Shown piece after piece: positions 41,323 through 52,259 of a stretch of DNA of 64,000 nucleotides (its first letter is position 1; each line of letters starts with the position of its first letter). The DNA comes from Bremia lactucae (taxonomy: Eukaryota; Oomycota; Peronosporomycetes; Peronosporales; Peronosporaceae). The stretch lies in NCBI RefSeq assembly GCF_004359215.1, contig NC_090610.1, positions 10,837,474-10,901,473 on the forward strand. Reading direction: 5' to 3'. The notes beneath the pieces are model-generated. The model worked only from the letters and a program-made list of their open reading frames with translations, was not told the DNA's origin and ran no database searches. Position numbers and translations under genes: made by a program.

Positions 41323-42600
41323 ATGGAAACTGGCACTGTGGTGCTGGTGACTCATTCAGCAAGTGGTGGCTCATTTCGGGCGCTTTTAGCGTGCTATTCC
41401 TCCACTTTTCCATTTAAACTAAGTTTTTGTAGCCTGGAACGTCCTTACGAAAAGCTGAAAGTCGCGTTGAATGGCCAAGCGAGCTGGACGCTAGCCGCTG
41501 CCAAGTATGCCACCTTCTTGGTGGAGCCGGATGCTTCTGATGAGGTAAAAGGTGTCGAGCTTCTGGTTCATTTTAAGGCGGTGGCTTACCAGAAGAAAAT
41601 AAGTCGTACTAAGTCCATTGGATGGTACCTCGGCATGACTTCATCAGGACTTATTGGTGACGCCGGCAAAGGCAACGGTAGTCTCTTCCGTATGGCAATT
41701 GTGTCGACACAAGCATCCTTTGTACTAGACGCCTCTCGGTCAGTGATGACTCGACACCCATTAATTCTGAGCGATTCACAGCGACGATTGTTTATTCAAA
41801 ACGGCTACTTACAGATTCGTGGTGTCGTTCCGATGCATCTAGTCAATACAGCGTTACGGACCATTAATCATAAGCTTGGTGTTGCCAAAAACTTAAGCAA
41901 TGGTGGAGCGGAAGGAGCAGTAAAACTGGCAGGCAACACGTCTAATAGCAAATCAATATTGGATCTTTTTTATCTTTCCGACGTCGGCAAATACGTAGAA
42001 GCTCTTGTCGGTGCTGGTCAAGTGGTGCCACCCGTAGGAGCTCAGATTGCGCTAAGATTCCCTGAAATTGGCGAGCCACAGGAACCGCTGGGAACGGAAT
42101 GGCATACCGATGGGATGCGGCAGGGCTGTATTCATCCGTTTACTTTGCTCGTGGGCATCGCTCTTTCGAACGTATCCGAGCCTTTAAGCGGAAATTTGAC
42201 AGTATTTCCTGGATCGCATAAACTCCTTCAAAATAGGTTCACTTCCGATGGTAAACTTAATGGTTATGATGACGAGTGCATCAAGGCTGAGAGTATCTGG
42301 GGCGATGGTACACTACCAGACTTGGGTACACCTGTCCAGCTCCTAGCATCCCGCGGTGATTTAGTACTGGCACACCCTAATCTTGCACATCGTGGTGGTC
42401 TCAATTTCTCTCCAGACATTCGCTACCAAGTTTACTTTCGGATTAAACACAAAAAGTTTAATGAGCTGCGAAACCGGTGTGTTACGAACCTTTGGGCAGA
42501 TTTAAGGGGTCTCGGCATCGACAGTACAAATTCTATGAATGAAAACGATAAGGATTTATTATGTAGTGAACCATTGACAAATAGACAAAGTTTGCAGTGA
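41323..42600 (+). CDS. PhyH-like Fe(II)/2OG oxygenase, second copy (identical)
   Basis: The 425-aa translation is identical to 43-1320, including the H261/D263/H356 triad and R367. The identity covers all of 1-2064 against 41281-43344 (offset 41280) with no difference that I could find, and stops exactly at an assembly gap. It may be a redundant contig end and not a second gene. Confidence 0.8.
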   Translation: METGTVVLVTHSASGGSFRALLACYSSTFPFKLSFCSLERPYEKLKVALNGQASWTLAAAKYATFLVEPDASDEVKGVELLVHFKAVAYQKKISRTKSIGWYLGMTSSGLIGDAGKGNGSLFRMAIVSTQASFVLDASRSVMTRHPLILSDSQRRLFIQNGYLQIRGVVPMHLVNTALRTINHKLGVAKNLSNGGAEGAVKLAGNTSNSKSILDLFYLSDVGKYVEALVGAGQVVPPVGAQIALRFPEIGEPQEPLGTEWHTDGMRQGCIHPFTLLVGIALSNVSEPLSGNLTVFPGSHKLLQNRFTSDGKLNGYDDECIKAESIWGDGTLPDLGTPVQLLASRGDLVLAHPNLAHRGGLNFSPDIRYQVYFRIKHKKFNELRNRCVTNLWADLRGLGIDSTNSMNENDKDLLCSEPLTNRQSLQ

Positions 42601-42627
42601 GCAATGAACTAATCACATACGTAAGAG

Positions 42628-43344
42628 CTACAAGCCCTCGGCCACCAAATTTAAGATGTGGTCTTTACACGCTACTCTTTTAGACTCATGCTTGACAGAG
42701 GCTGGCGAATGCTTGCGCTCAAATCCACTAAATGCTGCACTTTGGTACACCTTGGCCAATTGTACACTATCGTTTAGATACATGTTTTCCACATTGTTGC
42801 TGCTTGCAACTGATTGACTTGGCGTCCGCGACAACGAAGCCTGTTTAGGCGCAGGTGGAGCAGAGATTCCATTTGTTGACGCCAAAATATCCTGAAAAGT
42901 CATCTTTCGCCGCCGTGCATCCGCAAACTGACCCATGTCAAGCGTACGCGATCGACTGTCACGCGGTTGGCCCATTGTAGGGCCATTTGAGGTTACAGTT
43001 GGTGGCGAACGGCTCATCAGATTGCGACTAGACAGCGATGGCAATGCACTTCCCGCTGATTGCTGCTGGCTGCTACCTACAGAGCTAATTGAAGTAGGAT
43101 GGTTTAGGTAGGGGCTGGCAGTCATGGTCATAGAGCGCATTCGGGACACGCTACGACCTGGGTAACGCACAACAGAGGAGAAATTGGCATATCGGGTGTC
43201 GCTAAGCTTTTGACGGCTTGAAGGCGGAGGACCCATCAAGTTTCCAGCTGACGATATAGAGGTAGCCCGAGAAGGAAACATTAGATTTCCACTGGCCGGT
43301 ATGGATCGACGCTCGCCGTATGCAGGTAGGGGGGGAAAAGCCAT
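42628..43344 (-). CDS. TALE homeobox gene, C-terminal fragment of the second copy (truncated by gap)
   Basis: Identical to 1348-2064: the last ~238 codons of the gene, downstream of both homeodomains. The contig stops at CCAT (43344). The DNA-binding part is absent from this copy in the assembly. Confidence 0.8.
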   Translation of the reverse strand: MAFPPLPAYGERRSIPASGNLMFPSRATSISSAGNLMGPPPSSRQKLSDTRYANFSSVVRYPGRSVSRMRSMTMTASPYLNHPTSISSVGSSQQQSAGSALPSLSSRNLMSRSPPTVTSNGPTMGQPRDSRSRTLDMGQFADARRRKMTFQDILASTNGISAPPAPKQASLSRTPSQSVASSNNVENMYLNDSVQLAKVYQSAAFSGFERKHSPASVKHESKRVACKDHILNLVAEGL

Positions 43345-43444
43345 NNNNNNNNNNNNNNNNNNNNNNNNNNNNNNNNNNNNNNNNNNNNNNNNNNNNNNNN
43401 NNNNNNNNNNNNNNNNNNNNNNNNNNNNNNNNNNNNNNNNNNNN
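43345..43444. other. Assembly gap (100 N, unknown size)
   Basis: Exactly 100 N between homeobox coding sequence and family C pol, two sequences that have no reason to adjoin. The frame running through it is fortuitous. Confidence 0.95.
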
Positions 43445-46400
43445 CCTTTTGCCATGTAGAGCGTTCCTTTCTTCCCGTATCTATTTCGAAGGGAGAGTAT
43501 CCCGTGGATGCACTAACCAGTGTAGAGTGCGCATACTCTATGCTTCCCAAGTGTTCGGTCCAGTCAGTGCCATGGTAAGATACCATGCATCTGAGTGCGT
43601 CTTCTACCACAAGGTTCTGTCGCTCGGTCTGTCCATCGGCTTGAGCCCGATGAGCGGTTGTCATACTTAGACGAACACCGATGATCGTCATCAAAGACTT
43701 CCAAAACATCGACGTGAACTTGCTATCTCGGTCACTGATGATAACTTCTGGAAGACCATGGTGTCGAACTACAGCATCAAAAAATACTTTTGCTGTTGTG
43801 CATGCATCATCCTTAACGCGCACTGCTGCGTACTTCGTTCGTTTGGAAAACTTATCGACAACAGTTAGGATGGCATCAAATCCATTGGACATAGGAAGCC
43901 CTGTTATGAAGTCCATTGACACCACTTGCCAGCAAGCCTCTGGTATTGGAATTGGCATGAGTAATCCGTTTTTTCGTTGATTATCATGTTTCCAACGTGC
44001 GCAGGTTTCACAGGTTTTGACATATTCCTTGACGTCTTTCTGCAACGATTTCCAGTAATACCACTGAGCCACTCGCAAGTATGTTCTGCGATTGCCCGGA
44101 TGAGCAGCAATTGCCGAATCATGATATTGCGATATTACTTTCGTTCGCAAACGGTTGTTGCTGGGCACGCAAAGACGTGTAAGCTTATTTGACGTGCGCA
44201 AAAACAGCAAGTCTTCTTGCTTGACAAACAATGAGCTTGCTTCTGAGTTTTTCCATGCTTCTTTAAACTCAGCATCTCTGGCGTAGCCTTGTTGAAGTAG
44301 CTTGCGAACTTCTGGTGACAACTCGACATACGACGCTGTCATTAAGGTGGCAACTTGCAGAGCCTCAGCCTCCTCCCGGGGCAGAGTTGGCACCGAGGGT
44401 GAGCAAAGTAAACGTGTACCTCGTTGTTGGCAACTAGAATCGCACTTATGGAAGTGGATATTGTCCACGACAGTATCATCAGGACGGCGCGAAAGCGCAT
44501 CAGCTACGACGTTTAAAGCACCATTAATGTGGTGTATAGTAAACGTATATTGAGCGAAGGTGGTCAAGTATCGAGCCAATTTCGGCGAGACTTTCGGATG
44601 ATGAAGCAGCCAAGAGCAGGCGCTATTGTCCGTGAAAATCTCAAACTGGTGACCATACAGGTAATGACGCCATTTGTCTAACCCCGCTTTAATTGCAAAT
44701 AGCTCCTTTTCATGAGCAGGCCAATTAATCTCATGGACTCCAAGCTTCTTTGAATAAAACGCTATTGGATGGTCATGTCCATTGAGAAATTGCGATAAAA
44801 CACCTCCCACGCACGACCCTGATGCATCCGTAGTCAGTACAAACGGGCGTGAAAAGTTGGGCAGAGTCAGCACAGGTGCAGCTTGTAAGGCAGACTTCAG
44901 CCTTGCGAAGGAATCTTCCTGTTCTGCATTCCACAGCCATGGAGAATCTTTCTTAACAAGATGACTCAATGGCAGAACTATGTGCGCAAACTGATGAATA
45001 AAGCGGCGATAATAACCAGCAAGACCAAGAAAACTTTGCAATTCCTTTACGGAGGTCGGTGGTGGCCATTTAGCGATTGCTTCCGTCTTCGTATTATCAA
45101 CGGATAATCCTTTGTTGGAAACAGTGTGCCCCAAAAAGCTGACCTCTTGACGCGCAAACTTGCACTTGCCGATGTGAGCGAATAGCGTTTCCTTGCGTAA
45201 TACGTCGAACACGATAGCAAGATGGCCAAGATGTTCGTCATAAGAGACGGAAAATATGCAGATATCATCCAAATATACCACAACAAATGGGAACTTTCCA
45301 AAAAGTACACGCATCAAGCGCGACCAAATGCCAGGCATTCCAGCAAGACCCATCGGAGCAACGCACCACTGATACGTCTCATTTGATGTACGAAACGCAG
45401 TGTACTTCTTGCTATCCGGATGGATACGCATCTGATGGTACCCCTGAGCTAAGTCAATGACTGTGAAATAGCTCATACCTTGCATTTTATCGAACAATTC
45501 ATCGATTCGCGGCAAAGGTATTTTTGGGACGACTGACTTTGAGTTTACGTAACGAAAGTCAATCACCCAACGGAGCAAAATATTTGCGTTTCCGGATCGA
45601 ATCCATTCCGAACGAGATACACTCGTACCGGTTTTTGGGTCCTTTTTTGGAATACCAAAGATGTTTGATACCCACGGCGAGTCTGAAAGCTCGATCCATC
45701 CGCGGGAAAGGTTCTCATCGACAAACTTCTGTAAAGCATTTTGTTCAACTTGTGAAAGTCGAAACGGCGGACGATTACTCGGTTGCGCACCGGGTTGCAT
45801 ATTGATTTCAAATTCAACTGACCGATTAGGAGGCAATGAATTCGGTAACTTCTCCGGAAATACATCTTTATAGGAATCAAGTAAAGACTTCAACCGTTTT
45901 TCCCGAGGTTTTGTAGATTCCGATTCTTGATAAATTTTGACACGATAGACCTCTTCGTATTTTGATGTCTTCAATTTCCTTGAAAAGTCGGCAGAGGAAA
46001 TAATGACCGGTTCAAAAACCTCATCATGTGGTATGTTACCACCTTTGAACGAAACTTGATGAGTACGCCAATTTATTATTGGCTCGTGCGCAGTAAACCA
46101 AGGCTTACCCAGAATTACATCTTGGGAATTGCTCATTGGCCACTCGATGACCGGAATGTCAGAAAATTGATTACCATCAAAGAAGATATTTGCGACTCCT
46201 TTCTTCACCTTTCTTTTGGTGGTATTAGTGCCGTCGAAACGAGTGACTTGAATTGCCACTTCAGACGTGACGCGTTGCAGCAACCCCGGCTTTACCACAT
46301 TGCATGTGGCGCCAGAATCGAGCATTATTTTAACAGCACGATCGTCAAGATGACCCTTTTTGACGATCAAATCTTTTCCCGTGAAGGAAGCAAAGTCAGC

Positions 46401-47348
46401 TTCACTTAGTGTAGTGATATTTTCATCTGACACAGTCGCGATGGTTTCTTCTTCGACTGACTCATTCTCGAAATAGTTTACGTTTGCACGCTCGCGACGA
46501 TATCCGTTGCCGCGACTATTTTGCTGGTTCCTGCGCTTGTAACACTGCTGAATCGTGTGCCCCAGTTTTTTGCAGTACGCACACTTTGGTTTATTTGGAC
46601 GTCGGCTATGGACGCGAGAAGACCTATGAAATGGCCGAGCATTGTCGATTTCCATCAGCTCTGGCTCATTGTTTAATTCTCTGGCCACATTTGGTGGACC
46701 AGGACGAGGGGTTGTTGCGATATGGTGATTATAACCAACCGAATGTGCGCGTTCAAAGTCGAGCGCCACAGTAATAGCCTCCGACAGTGTATTTCCCCGT
46801 CGGTATTGAACTTCTTCTTGCGTTCTTGTTTTTAATCCTCGTTGAAAATAGATTATTTGGTCTATCTCAGTCATGTCCTCAACTTGCGAAATAATGTGTC
46901 GAAATTTCGCAATGTAGTCCATTAAGCCTTTGCAACTGGCTTGTCTCAGCCGATGCAGGTCGTCTCGAAGACGTTGCTGTAGATCCGCAGGAACAAATTC
47001 CTTTTCCACTGCTAGAAAAAACTCGTCGACTGAGTGAATTTCTGATTGATGCAGCAAGAACCATTGTGCTGCTGGTCCGCGCAATGAACTTCCTAGTACG
47101 GCAAGTACTTGAGGAGCCATTGCGTCTTCTCTCCACTTCGTACCGCGCGCAATAAAATATTGCTGTACTTGCGCGTAATAAAGTCGAACCGACTCTTCAC
47201 TCCTTCCGCTATACGTCGGTATTCTTAGCCCGTCCACCTTAAGCCCACCTTCTTTTTGGGAGTTAGCCAAGGATTTGATCAACTCTTGTTGTTGCTGTAG
47301 CATATGCATCATTTGCTGCATTAGCTCGGCGTTTGAGGGTTGGCCCAT
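43445..47348 (-). CDS. Family C gag-pol polyprotein, intact single frame, C-terminus lost in gap (copy 2)
   Basis: From the ATG at 47348 about 1301 codons are open without a break. Gag with CCHC at C256/C259/H264/C269; protease IMLDSGATCNV (D344) and VILGKPWF; RT with YLDD at 692-695; RNase H TTDASGS; integrase zinc domain and D-D-35-E core. The chromodomain end (about 215 residues) is missing at the gap. Gag, protease and pol share one frame, so gag and pol products would have to come from one polyprotein. Compared with copy 1 the pol part shows about one amino-acid change (AQADGQTE against AKADGQTE), implying very recent activity or a duplicate assembly of one element. Confidence 0.92.
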
Positions 47349-47383
47349 AATGGAAGAAGATATGTTCGGAACTTTTAAAAGAC

Positions 47384-47695
47384 TTAGTTGTTTAGTTTAT
47401 TTAGGTCTCTTAAGTTAAACCGAAGATCCTTTAGGATGGTGCGCTCGGCTTCTTCCAAAAGCGCGTCTACTTCGTGTAGCGGAGCTGATAAGGTGGACCC
47501 TTGCTTGGGCACGCAGGCTTTCTCCTTGGTGAGTTGTTTTGCTAAGATCTTTGCAATGCGCCGAGTCTTTTGTAAAGACGCAAGCAGATCGTTCGCAGTC
47601 TTTGAAGACTTTTCACCGTACTCAAAGAGGAAAGCCTTACTGCAGTCAAACGGAATCTGAGTAGTAGCCTTTCTCTTCTTGCTCATAGAACTCAA
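47384..47695 (-). CDS. ORF0: 103-aa ORF between 5' LTR and gag of family C
   Basis: Starts MSSMSKKRKATTQIPFDCSK, then a Lys-rich, probably helical or coiled-coil body (KTANDLLASLQKTRRIAKIL; EVDALLEEAERTILKDLRFN). It ends 35 bp before the gag ATG in a different frame. It would be the first ORF on the genomic RNA. Basic N-terminus and amphipathic helices would suit RNA binding or oligomerisation, but I recognise no family. The second copy (37912-38178) is frameshifted, so dependence on it is unproven. Confidence 0.5.
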   Translation of the reverse strand: MSSMSKKRKATTQIPFDCSKAFLFEYGEKSSKTANDLLASLQKTRRIAKILAKQLTKEKACVPKQGSTLSAPLHEVDALLEEAERTILKDLRFNLRDLNKLNN

Positions 47696-48266
47696 CGACT
47701 TACTTTAGCTCTTAGGCGTAATGCGTTAGAGATTAAACCTTATCCCAGATGGATTAACTGTTTCACCGAGTTAAGCCGGACCCAACCTCACACAGACTAA
47801 GCGACTATATCTGCCTAGGCAGACGCTTAGAATTACAGTGGATACTGAAAGCCACACACTCAAAACTGCTACGCAGCGCTTCCAAAGGGATGGAGCAGTG
47901 GACTGCGAGCGGAAATTCCCACGCTACAAGCAGTACCTTATTGGCTGCGAGCGGAAATCTCTCACGCTACAAGCAGTACTTCGCAATCCAACGCAGTGCA
48001 GTCCCACGAAGCGCGAAAAGCGAAGAAGCAAGCGTACCGCGAAGAGGCAAGCGGACGGCGAAGAGGCAAGCGGACGGCGAAGAAGCGGCAGACGGCGGAA
48101 AAGCGGCGTGCAGCGGAGAGGCGAGCGGACGGCGGAGAAGCGGCGAACGGCGGAGAAGCGGGCGGAGGACGGCGGAGAAGCGGCGGACGGCGGAGAAGCG
48201 GGCGGAGGACGGCGGAGAAGCGGCGGACGGCGGAGAAGCGGCGGAGGACCAACAAGTGCTACCACT
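47696..48266 (-). other. Family C 5' leader with tandem repeats and primer-binding site
   Basis: Contains an imperfect ~45-bp duplication around 47903-47985 (GCGAGCGGAAAT...CACGCTACAAGCAGTAC twice), a GC-rich minisatellite at about 48035-48250 and, next to the LTR, minus-strand TGGTAGCACTTGTTGG two bases after the LTR end, which is the primer-binding site. Confidence 0.7.
48035..48250. repeat. GC-rich purine-strand minisatellite in the family C leader
   Basis: Variants of GCGGACGGCGGAGAAGCG recur about ten times in direct orientation, giving strong purine/pyrimidine strand asymmetry and open Arg/Ala/Glu-rich frames that are repeat artefacts. Confidence 0.85.
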
Positions 48267-48514
48267 TGTCAGGATGAGGGTAAATTACGACTGAATTAAA
48301 ATTAGTTTAACTAACCGATACTTTTGGTATACTCCTTAAGGTATCGCCTATCCTTAATCTAATTCTTACTGAGTATCATCTCTCCTAATTGCGCAAACCT
48401 TTTTACTTGTTTTTATTATGGCGCATATGTAAAATTGATTTAAAGAAAATGAATGGTTTAAAAGGTAAGTCGAAATGAGTGGTCAAGGGCTGAGCAAGAT
48501 GACTGGTCCTTACA
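48267..48514 (-). mobile_element. LTR-C, 5' LTR of family C copy 2 (248 bp)
   Basis: Same ends and length as 33050-33297, no difference seen. It is followed on the right by CCTTG (48515-48519), the target-site duplication partner of the CCTTG at 33045-33049. Confidence 0.9.
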
Positions 48515-48680
48515 CCTTGCAATTCTATCTCTGTTCCAGTAAGCCATTCTTGTGATTGCGGAGACTCTTATAGCAATGGGGCATCCTGGCTTCTTTTGTG
48601 CGATTTTTGATTGCTTATTTGTCAACTGCCATTGAGGTGTTCACGAAGTAATCATCAAGATACTTCGGGGAACTCAGACT
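48515..48680 (-). pseudogene. Copia pol just upstream of RT (right half of the interrupted gene)
   Basis: The minus strand reads PKYLDDYFVN (the usual Copia pre-RT segment), a frameshift, then SPQSQEWLTGTEIELQ, which continues in frame and in sense into the RT piece ending at 33049. Confidence 0.75.
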
Positions 48681-48685
48681 GAACC

Positions 48686-49560
48686 ATGCTTTTTCTGAAG
48701 GGTACATCACCAACAGCTTATCTTTTATTTGTCTACCTTGATGATGTGGTTCAAGCAACAAACTTCTATTTGAGTCTTGATGCGCTAATTAAACGAATAA
48801 AAATATGTAGTACGAGCTCACGACATGGTTGGGATGACCCGACAAGGGCATTTGAATTGAGCAGAGGAGGGACGAAATGTTCATACACTATACCAAAGAC
48901 TACGTGATGTGATTAAGCGATACGGCTTCACCCAGATTCATGCTTGCTGCATACCAATATAATCGAACGCACAATTTAATCTGGGAGAAGCCTCCGAGAA
49001 AAAACTTTAGTGTTCGAGGTTGACTTTCGTGCAGCTATGGAAGCCTTATGTACTCGGCGAAAAGCACAAACCCTGGTATATCGTTCGCAGTCGGATACCT
49101 GAGCAGGTTTGTGAGCAATCCTACTAGGAAACATTGCAACGCTGTAAAGAAATCCTATGGTACCTCATCGGACCCAAGTCACTAGGAATTGTCTATAAGT
49201 GCACTCCGACACCGAAAAAGGAGTTTCGCGTTCACAAATATAGTGACAGCGATTGGGGAATGACTCGGAAACAAGGAAGAGCGTAACTGTTTATTCCTAC
49301 GTTAGTAGGAGGAAGCCACGGAAGCAATGGTCATGCGGAATTTAGTGCTCGAGGTAACTCCACGCATGAAGGTTCATGTAAATATGTCAACTAACAACCA
49401 AGCAGCCCTCGTAATGTGCAAATGCCCCACCTACAGCAGACGAACAAGACACATTGATTTATAGTGGCAATTCGATTGTGAAATAGAGAATAAGGAAAGG
49501 TAACTATTAATAAAATTGACTCTAGGATGAATCCCGCTGACATGCTAACGAAAGAACAGT
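48686..49560 (+). pseudogene. Copia RT C-terminus and RNase H, plus orientation (degenerate)
   Basis: RT active-site region LLFVYLDDVVQATN, later ILWYLIGPKSLGIVYKC and HKYSDSDWG (RNase H start), ending with RMNPADMLTKEQS, the Copia C-terminal signature. Stops and frameshifts throughout. Confidence 0.75.
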
Positions 49561-49599
49561 CAGTCAATGAAAGCTCTGTCGGGGGGGGGGTCATCTCAG

Positions 49600-49890
49600 A
49601 AACAATGTTGCTCGAAATAGTCAGTTTCCTTTGCTTCACCAATTTACGAATGAAGTGCCACTCCATGTGTCTTGTTCGTCTGCTGTAGGTGGGGTCTTTG
49701 CACATTACTAAGGATGCTAGTTGTCTACTGGCATATTTACATATTTTCATGAGCTTTTATGCGCGGAACTGCCTCGAGCACTCATTGCTTTCATGGCAGC
49801 TTCAGCACTTGCGCTGTACTCCGCTTCGACTATGGACATAGACACAATAATTTGTCGATGTGCGGCCCATGATTCTACGTGTTAGTACTC
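49600..49890 (-). pseudogene. Copia RNase H fragment, inverted relative to its neighbour
   Basis: The minus strand reads VSMSIVEAEYSASAEAAMKA, then CKDPTYSRRTRHMEWHFIRK. It overlaps in content with the plus-strand fragment at 49380-49560, so the two form an imperfect inverted repeat. Confidence 0.7.
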
Positions 49891-51212
49891 GGCTTGTCGG
49901 CACCGAATCTATTTTTTACGTGGTCGCAATCCTGCGTTACGCAGGACACCAGAATTGAGGTTCCAACGAAGTCACTCAATGAGGAACAGATGAAAGTCCT
50001 AAAAATGGAAAAAGCTCGTCGTCGGTCAATGGCTGCGCGATGGCAAGATCTCATCGAGAGTAGTTTCCCAAGCCAAACCGGGTGGAGAATTATCTCCGAG
50101 AGGTTGCAGGTCAAACGTTGACAACCAGGATTGCTGGTTCTAACGCAAGGACGCAGGAAGACCACGCTAGACGCGAAGCCCTCGCGAGCGGTATCTTAAC
50201 CCTACAGATCATGGCGCAACGTCAAGACCTGACGCGTCTGTTAAATATTATTGCGTTCATGCGATCGCTCTATCGAACCTGACGCCTTCGGAACATATGT
50301 GCTCTACGAGCCAGAGCCGACGCGGCAGTCGTTCGTCTAGAACAGAAATTTCGCTAAGTTCGCCAAATTTAAGGCTAAAAGCCAATTACAAATCATGTAT
50401 CGTACACAATATGAGGTTCTCGCGAGCTAGCATATAACAGCATGTAAGTGCTTTGGTTGCATGTGCAACTATGACTTCTTCCGATATTAGTACTAGACAT
50501 TGCGAAGACGTCGCTTATATAGTTTCTTCACGTGAATCCAAGGGTATCCTTGCTCATCGAGCAATGCAGGAGGAGCCCAAAACATTGAAGGCACCTTTTG
50601 TTGCTTTAAGGCAGGAGGCAAAATTACTCCGTGGGAATTTTGCTCTAACTCACAGTACCCTTGACGATGTCCATTAGTCGTCATCTGACGTTGCAGTGTC
50701 AACATCCTCGCTAGACGGTCTGCTAGGCATTCCGGTGGGGATGCATCCTGTGGCACGACCCTCTTCTCTACGCAAGCGCCCCTGAATCCTCTTGAGAACG
50801 ATCCTACTATGGATCAAGCAAGCCAAAGTAAAACACTAAGCTGTGCGCAGCTTGGGCGAGATCAATAGTGTATAAGCAAGGTCCTGCTTAAGCGTCGATC
50901 CGTGCATTTAGCACCTTCAAGCCCTGAGACAGGATTTTATCAATTTGCTCATTTCCAATTAAAGCTTTCAGCTTTAAACGCAATGCACTGAGGCACTGAG
51001 ATATTTCGGAACTGTCTCGTTCTCACAGAAGATCAGTTTGTAAGAATCAGGTGTTGATTGACTACACGTGCTACCGAGTGTAGCAAAGCTATCTAGCTTC
51101 TTAGGATAGAAGTAGACTTGTGGGCTTGGGCTTAAGAACCGCTTAATTTTACGGAACTGAATAAACTCACAACTCGGAGAGACGTACAAGCTCGAAGAGA
51201 TTACTTAATTCT
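49891..51212. other. 1.3 kb without recognisable genes
   Basis: Short plus-strand frames only, for example KSLNEEQMKVLKMEKARRRS (about 49965-50030) and APFVALRQEAKLLRGNFALT (about 50592-50652), both helix-like. They may be fragments of one decayed coding region; no family recognised. Confidence 0.3.
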
Positions 51213-51622
51213 TGTAACGAGGTGTATCGTTGCATTAGAAAAACTTAAAGGTAGTTAATAGAAATATTATCCAAAAGGTAGATAATATTTGGAAAATATT
51301 ACTTTACATAGTTATATTCGAAAAGATTATTCGTTGGTAGATATAGGCCTTTATATCTTCTTGCCCGCGATCCAGTCAGCACTGGACGCGCGCAAAGAGA
51401 GAGACATATAAGACTTTATTACATGTTTGTATTAGGGTGTAATTAAGTTATTAGAAAATAGATAGAGACAAAAGATCTTAATTTTATAAATACAGTTTAC
51501 TTTTAACCCTCTTTAAAGCAAGTGTTTTAATAAGAGTCTTCCTCTGCACGTACTAGTGTACGTGAAGTGACGTATGGCACTACTTGCACTTAAGCAGTAC
51601 AAGTCGGCAGTGCCCCGTCACA
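51213..51622 (+). mobile_element. LTR-A (410 bp), 5' LTR
   Basis: Starts TGTAACGAGGTGTATCGTT and ends CAGTGCCCCGTCACA; only one of the two hairpins remains. A degraded primer-binding site (CCTGTAGTACTTTG) and a gag start follow. Confidence 0.85.
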
Positions 51623-51674
51623 CCTGTAGTACTTTGTAGTCCGTCCAAGGACCACATTTCTTTCACCTAACATG

Positions 51675-52259
51675 GACATGTTAGAGGATAAATGGAAATA
51701 AGCATCACGTTTCGCGTGATAGCTACTCCTTTCTAAGTGACATAGAAAGGAGTGCGGTCGAACGATTGAGTTCGACCCTAGGGAACGATGCCATCTTAGC
51801 CATGCTGTCTGGTTCGGACAGAGATGCCCTCCATTCAGCCATCGCCAAGTTCATACAACATGAACTTAACGAGGCGAAGGAGAAGGAGAAGATAGCCTTG
51901 CTTATTTGGCAAGGCTCTCAACAGGCAGAACTGTTGAGGTTAAAACATGTACATACCCCTGTACCTGGGATGACGCACACGCGTCGTCCCGAAACCTTTA
52001 AGATAGACATCTCTGAGTATAGAGGAGTCGAAGAAGACTCCCTTTTAAGATGGTTTGTCGCGTTGGACGATGCCATAAGGGTTCGTCACATCGTCGACGA
52101 GCAAATGCAAGTCGAATTTGCTCAATCAAATTTGGCAGGTCATGCAAAAATTGGGCACTAGGCCCTAAGTTGCTGGACCCAAATATGTCTTTGGGTCGCA
52201 AGAGGCTTTTGTAGCTCGGCTCAAACAGACGATTGATCCGCTAGGGCTGGGTTCAGAGC
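51675..52259 (+). pseudogene. gag N-terminal part, family A
   Basis: ATGGACATGTTAGAG start, early stops, then a 131-aa ORF (51766-52161) with HSAIAKFIQHELNEAKEKEK and LLRWFVALDDAIRVRHIVDE. It reads through the site of the 775-N gap of the other copy with no insert. It is cut at 52259 by an inverted LTR-B. Confidence 0.75.

Noticed and set aside
43281..47348. A single 1355-residue frame apparently fusing family C gag-pol with sequence left of the gap
   Set aside because: The frame only passes through 100 N of arbitrary length into an unrelated frame of the homeobox gene; real sequence ends at 43445.
47838..48299. Arg/Lys/Glu-rich and Pro/Leu/Arg-rich ORFs in the GC-rich repeat
   Set aside because: They occur in several frames on both strands because the repeat unit contains no stop codon; not genes.
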